Assembly (NCBI GenBank): GCA_023427575.1
Contig: JAEZAY010000286.1
Coordinates: 1-7,529, forward strand
DNA: 7,529 bases
Reading direction: 5' to 3'
Source: Bacteroidota bacterium
Lineage (GTDB): Bacteria; Bacteroidota; Bacteroidia; Chitinophagales; Chitinophagaceae
The translations under genes and the position numbers were made by a program. How positions within the stretch are numbered: position 1 is the stretch's first letter; each line of letters starts with the position of its first letter. Under the pieces are notes generated by a model. The model worked only from the letters and a program-made list of their open reading frames with translations. It did no database searches and was not told the origin of the DNA. Shown here one piece after another: positions 5,073-7,529 of this stretch.

Positions 5073-6212
5073 GTGAATTTGAAAAAAATCATCATAACCG
5101 TTTCTTCCGACCTGGCGACCGATCAGCGGGTGCTGAAAGAATGTTCATCATTGCATCGGCTGGGCTATACGATCGAAATTTTCTGCAGGCAGCTGGACGA
5201 TTCTTTGCCCTTGCCGGAACTTCCCTATAAAATACATCGCCTGAAATTATACAGGGAATCCGGAATGGGGTTGTTCCTGCATCTCAACTGGAAATTATTT
5301 TTCCGGCTTTTACGTTCAAATACATCACTGTTTTGGGCCAATGATCTTGATACATTGCTGCCGGTATATCTGGTAAGCCGCTTAAAACGAAAGCCTCTTG
5401 TATATGACAGTCATGAGTACTACACTGAAATGCCCTCTCTCGTTAACCGGCCATTGAAAAAAAAGATCTGGGAAACCCTGGAAAGATTGATATTCCCTTC
5501 ACTGAAATATGTGTTCACGGTTAATCAAACCATTGCAGGTATCTATGAAAAGAAGTACCAGGTTCCGGTAAAAGTGCTCCGGAATGTTCCTTACTCTATG
5601 CAAACGGACAAATATATTCCGGCTTTGATTGATACCGGCAACCGGAAACTGTTGCTGATCCAGGGTGCAGGCATTCATAAAGACCGTGGCAACGAGGAAG
5701 CCGTACAAGCAATGAAATATCTCGACGATGGCTATCTTCTTCTTATCATTGGTGATGGCGATGCTCTGCCAGACCTTAAAAAATACGTGGAGGCGGAACA
5801 GTTAGAGAACAGGGTCTGGTTTATCCCAAAAATGCCTTATCAGAAACTGGTTACATACACCATGCGTGCAGATCTGGGCCTGGCAGTAGAACATATTCAT
5901 AAAAGTCCTTCGAGCAGTGTTACCCTTCCCAATAAAATTTTTGACTATATCCAGGCGGGCCTGCCGGTTTTGGCGGCCCGGGGGCTGGAGTTGGAGCGGA
6001 TTGTAAAAGAGTACCAGATCGGAGCACTGATCCCTTCGCATGTTCCGGAAGAAATGGCTGCGGCCATCCGGAATTTTTTTGCCGATGAAAACCGGATTTC
6101 TGAATACCGAAGGAATGCCATTCGCGCCGCGCGCATCCTATGCTGGGAAAAAGAAGAAACCGTATTGATTGATATGATTCGAAAAATTGAGCGGGAACAT
6201 TCGATCAGATAG
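5073..6212 (+). CDS. Glycosyltransferase, GT4-like (GT-B fold), GTG start
   Basis: A 379-residue GT-B transferase. The N-terminal half starts IIITVSSDLATDQRVLKECSSL, the donor-side Rossmann strand followed by the 'D-x-R-V' helix typical of these enzymes. It continues with LFWANDLDTLLP (86-97) and VYDSHEYYTEMPSL (110-123). The C-terminal half has LLIQGAGIHKDRGNEEAVQAM (about 194-214), LLLIIGDGDALPDLKKY (222-238) and LPNKIFDYIQAGLPVLAA (285-302). This last block is the nucleotide-sugar site, with K288 and D291 near the usual acidic position. There is no signal peptide or membrane helix. A role in transferring a sugar during surface polysaccharide assembly is inferred. The start is GTG at 5073, because the nearby upstream ATG (5060) meets TAA after two codons; TTG at 5079 is an alternative. 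The last 8 bp overlap the convergent epimerase gene. Confidence 0.88.
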   Translation: MNLKKIIITVSSDLATDQRVLKECSSLHRLGYTIEIFCRQLDDSLPLPELPYKIHRLKLYRESGMGLFLHLNWKLFFRLLRSNTSLFWANDLDTLLPVYLVSRLKRKPLVYDSHEYYTEMPSLVNRPLKKKIWETLERLIFPSLKYVFTVNQTIAGIYEKKYQVPVKVLRNVPYSMQTDKYIPALIDTGNRKLLLIQGAGIHKDRGNEEAVQAMKYLDDGYLLLIIGDGDALPDLKKYVEAEQLENRVWFIPKMPYQKLVTYTMRADLGLAVEHIHKSPSSSVTLPNKIFDYIQAGLPVLAARGLELERIVKEYQIGALIPSHVPEEMAAAIRNFFADENRISEYRRNAIRAARILCWEKEETVLIDMIRKIEREHSIR

Positions 6213-7248
6213 TTTTAAGAATTTCAGCAATCTGTTCTGAACTTTTGCCCGATCCGTACAAAGACGCATCATGGCTGCCGGGTGTTTTCGGAGCGTATCT
6301 CAGTTCTTCCCAATGCTTCCATACAATTGTATTCCATCCGCTTAAAACGGTTTCTGTCCACTCCGTTTCAGGTCTTACCGTTATGCAGGGCCTTTGAAAC
6401 CAGTACGCTTCCTTCTGGATCCCTCCGGAATCGGTGATGATATAATCGGCATACTTTTGATAAGCCAGCGATTCTCCATAACCCAGGGGATTAGTAAATC
6501 GAATGTTCTTGTACTGATTGGTATCGATTCCAAATTCCGAAAAACTTCTTGCTGTACGGGGGTGCACCGGCAGGATGACCGGCAATGGTGCTGAGTTCAG
6601 ATGAAAAAGAATTTGGTTCAGATGCCGGGCTTCAAAGGTATTAAAGCCCCGGTGCAGGGTGGCCAGAATATACGGATCGGTGAGCGGTGGCTGTTGTATG
6701 GACCTTGATTTCTGTAAGAACAGGTCTTTCATTACATCGCCCGAAACGAAGGATTTCCCTTTGGCCCCGGCTTTTTCCAGGTTCAGCAGGGCTTGAAAAC
6801 CGGGACAAAAATTAAAATCCGAAAGGGTATCCGTAATTACCCGATTGACTTCTTCCGGCATGGACAGGTTCCGGCTTCTTAGTCCCGCTTCAATATGAAT
6901 CAAAGGTATTCCGATCTTGTTTGCCGTGAGGGCTCCTGCCAACGTAGAATCGGTATCGCCATAAACCAGCAAAAAATCGGGTTTAAATTTCGCGCAGGCC
7001 TGGTGTATTCCTTCAATCATCCGGGCAAGACGCAGGGATTCTGCCAGGTCACGGGTTTCCAGGGTAAAATCAGGAGGCTGAATTTTCAGTTCCCGGATCA
7101 GCGTTTCGCTCATCGGTGAATCATAATGCTGGCCGGTATTTATCCAGCTGAGGTTAAAATAATGAAACAGCGCCGGTGAAAGGATCGCATGTTTTATAAA
7201 CTGTGGTCGGGTTCCCGCAACAGCAAGAATCTTTTTGGCGCCTCGCAT
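6205..7248 (-). CDS. wecB: UDP-N-acetylglucosamine 2-epimerase (non-hydrolysing family)
   Basis: A 347-residue enzyme interconverting UDP-GlcNAc and UDP-ManNAc, a cytoplasmic step that supplies ManNAc for surface polysaccharides. Family motifs in order: GTRPQFIK (12-19), NTGQHYD (37-43), GDTDST (97-102), HIEAGLRS (118-125), PEEVNR (131-136), ATLHRGFN (196-203), VHPR (228-231), TDSGGIQKEA (272-281) and RPETEWTET (292-300). By comparison with E. coli WecB (D95, E117, E131, H213), the equivalents would be D98, E120, E132 or E133, and H199. One oddity: the usual HRxE[NS] block reads HRGFN, so the glutamate is phenylalanine. Length is slightly short of the roughly 370-residue norm. The ATG at 7248 is chosen because VAGTRPQF follows at the right distance. 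A related epimerase of different sugar specificity cannot be excluded. Confidence 0.85.
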   Translation of the reverse strand: MRGAKKILAVAGTRPQFIKHAILSPALFHYFNLSWINTGQHYDSPMSETLIRELKIQPPDFTLETRDLAESLRLARMIEGIHQACAKFKPDFLLVYGDTDSTLAGALTANKIGIPLIHIEAGLRSRNLSMPEEVNRVITDTLSDFNFCPGFQALLNLEKAGAKGKSFVSGDVMKDLFLQKSRSIQQPPLTDPYILATLHRGFNTFEARHLNQILFHLNSAPLPVILPVHPRTARSFSEFGIDTNQYKNIRFTNPLGYGESLAYQKYADYIITDSGGIQKEAYWFQRPCITVRPETEWTETVLSGWNTIVWKHWEELRYAPKTPGSHDASLYGSGKSSEQIAEILKTI

Positions 7249-7403
7249 AGGATCGTATTGGTTTAAGTTTTCGGGATCCGGTAAAATGGATGTATTTAAA
7301 GAAAATGGTCACCAAAAATGGTTTTCCGGCAGCAATTTGTAATTTTAGATCGGTTTATACAAAAAAATCCATCGGCTACCCGCTTCTGTCTGAAATATTT
7401 ACC

Positions 7404-7411
7404 TACCTTTG
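7404..7411 (+). promoter_or_regulatory. Bacteroidota-type -7 element of rpsO
   Basis: TACCTTTG, followed by C, is a good match to TAnnTTTG. It ends 50 bases before the rpsO ATG, giving a leader of roughly 40 nt. A weak TTCTG lies about 16-20 bases upstream where a -33 element could sit. Confidence 0.65.
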
Positions 7412-7421
7412 CCGCCTTAAA

Positions 7422-7460
7422 ATGGTGAAATGTTTCACCCGATGTTCTAAAAATAACTGA
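7422..7460 (+). other. 12-codon leader ORF ending one base before rpsO
   Basis: ATG at 7422 opens a frame encoding MVKCFTRCSKNN and stops with TGA at 7458-7460; one G separates it from the rpsO ATG. Such spacing would allow translational coupling. No ribosome site is evident, and the frame covers the leader hairpin, so chance is a real alternative. Confidence 0.2.
7424..7439 (+). promoter_or_regulatory. Hairpin in the rpsO leader
   Basis: GGTGAAA and TTTCACC are perfect complements separated by TG, or six pairs with a 4-base loop in RNA. The hairpin ends 22 bases before the rpsO ATG, inside the inferred leader. Ribosomal protein S15 controls its own mRNA through leader structures in several phyla, so an autoregulatory site is a reasonable but untested reading. 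A DNA operator is the alternative. Confidence 0.4.
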
Positions 7461-7461
7461 G

Positions 7462-7529
7462 ATGTCTTATTTAACAAAAGAAAAAGTTTCTGCAATTTTC
7501 ACTGAGTTTGGTGGTTCGGCCTCCAATAC
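7462..7529 (+). CDS. rpsO: 30S ribosomal protein S15, 5' end only
   Basis: The first 22 codons are visible before the window ends. They read MSYLTKEKVSAIF followed by TEFGGSASN. This matches the conserved S15 N-terminus, in which 'LTxEK...I...F/Y' is followed by 'FGxSxxNTGS'. S15 binds 16S rRNA early in assembly of the small-subunit platform. A TAnnTTTG promoter and a hairpin precede it. pnp is often the next gene in bacteria but lies outside this window. The gene is divergent from the epimerase gene across 213 bp. Confidence 0.9.
   Translation, partial: MSYLTKEKVSAIFTEFGGSASN

Overview
The window looks like a chromosomal segment of a Bacteroidota bacterium, probably near the Chitinophagaceae/Sphingobacteriales. 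Three intergenic spacers contain octamers matching the Bacteroidota sigma-A -7 element TAnnTTTG. Most starts lack a Shine-Dalgarno sequence. The glycosyltransferases and the polysaccharide deacetylase have the character of families common in that phylum. Taxonomy is inferred from these traits only; no database search was possible.

Layout from left to right: (1) 1-380, minus: N-terminal part of a secreted PepSY-like protein, preceded by a terminator-like hairpin, a palindrome and a 13-codon leader ORF. (2) 486-1166, minus: an unrecognised exported protein with a C-terminal coiled coil. (3) 1377-2063, plus: an FtsE-type ABC ATPase without an adjacent ftsX. (4) 2047-3168, minus: a family-4-like glycosyltransferase that overlaps the ftsE 3' end tail to tail. 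(5) 3364-4677, plus: a polysaccharide deacetylase-like protein, possibly preceded by a 31- to 46-codon ORF that overlaps its start. (6) 4678-5072: a 395-bp non-coding spacer holding a long interrupted inverted repeat built from 8-bp units, with an intrinsic terminator at its right end. (7) 5073-6212, plus: a second GT-B glycosyltransferase. (8) 6205-7248, minus: a non-hydrolysing UDP-GlcNAc 2-epimerase (WecB/MnaA family), again overlapping its neighbour tail to tail. (9) 7462-7529, plus: the start of rpsO (ribosomal protein S15), with a promoter-like octamer and a hairpin leader.

Two glycosyltransferases, a sugar-nucleotide epimerase and a carbohydrate deacetylase between two housekeeping genes (ftsE and rpsO) suggest a small surface-polysaccharide module. 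The epimerase would supply UDP-ManNAc, the transferases would build a glycan, and the deacetylase-like protein may modify it. The genes alternate in strand, so they are not one operon, and the shared pathway is an inference.

No transposase, CRISPR array, rRNA or tRNA was seen. The most unusual structure is the 255-bp inverted repeat at 4708-4962. One of its arms also provides half of a terminator stem, so two alternative RNA folds are possible. I saw no clear undescribed multi-gene system.
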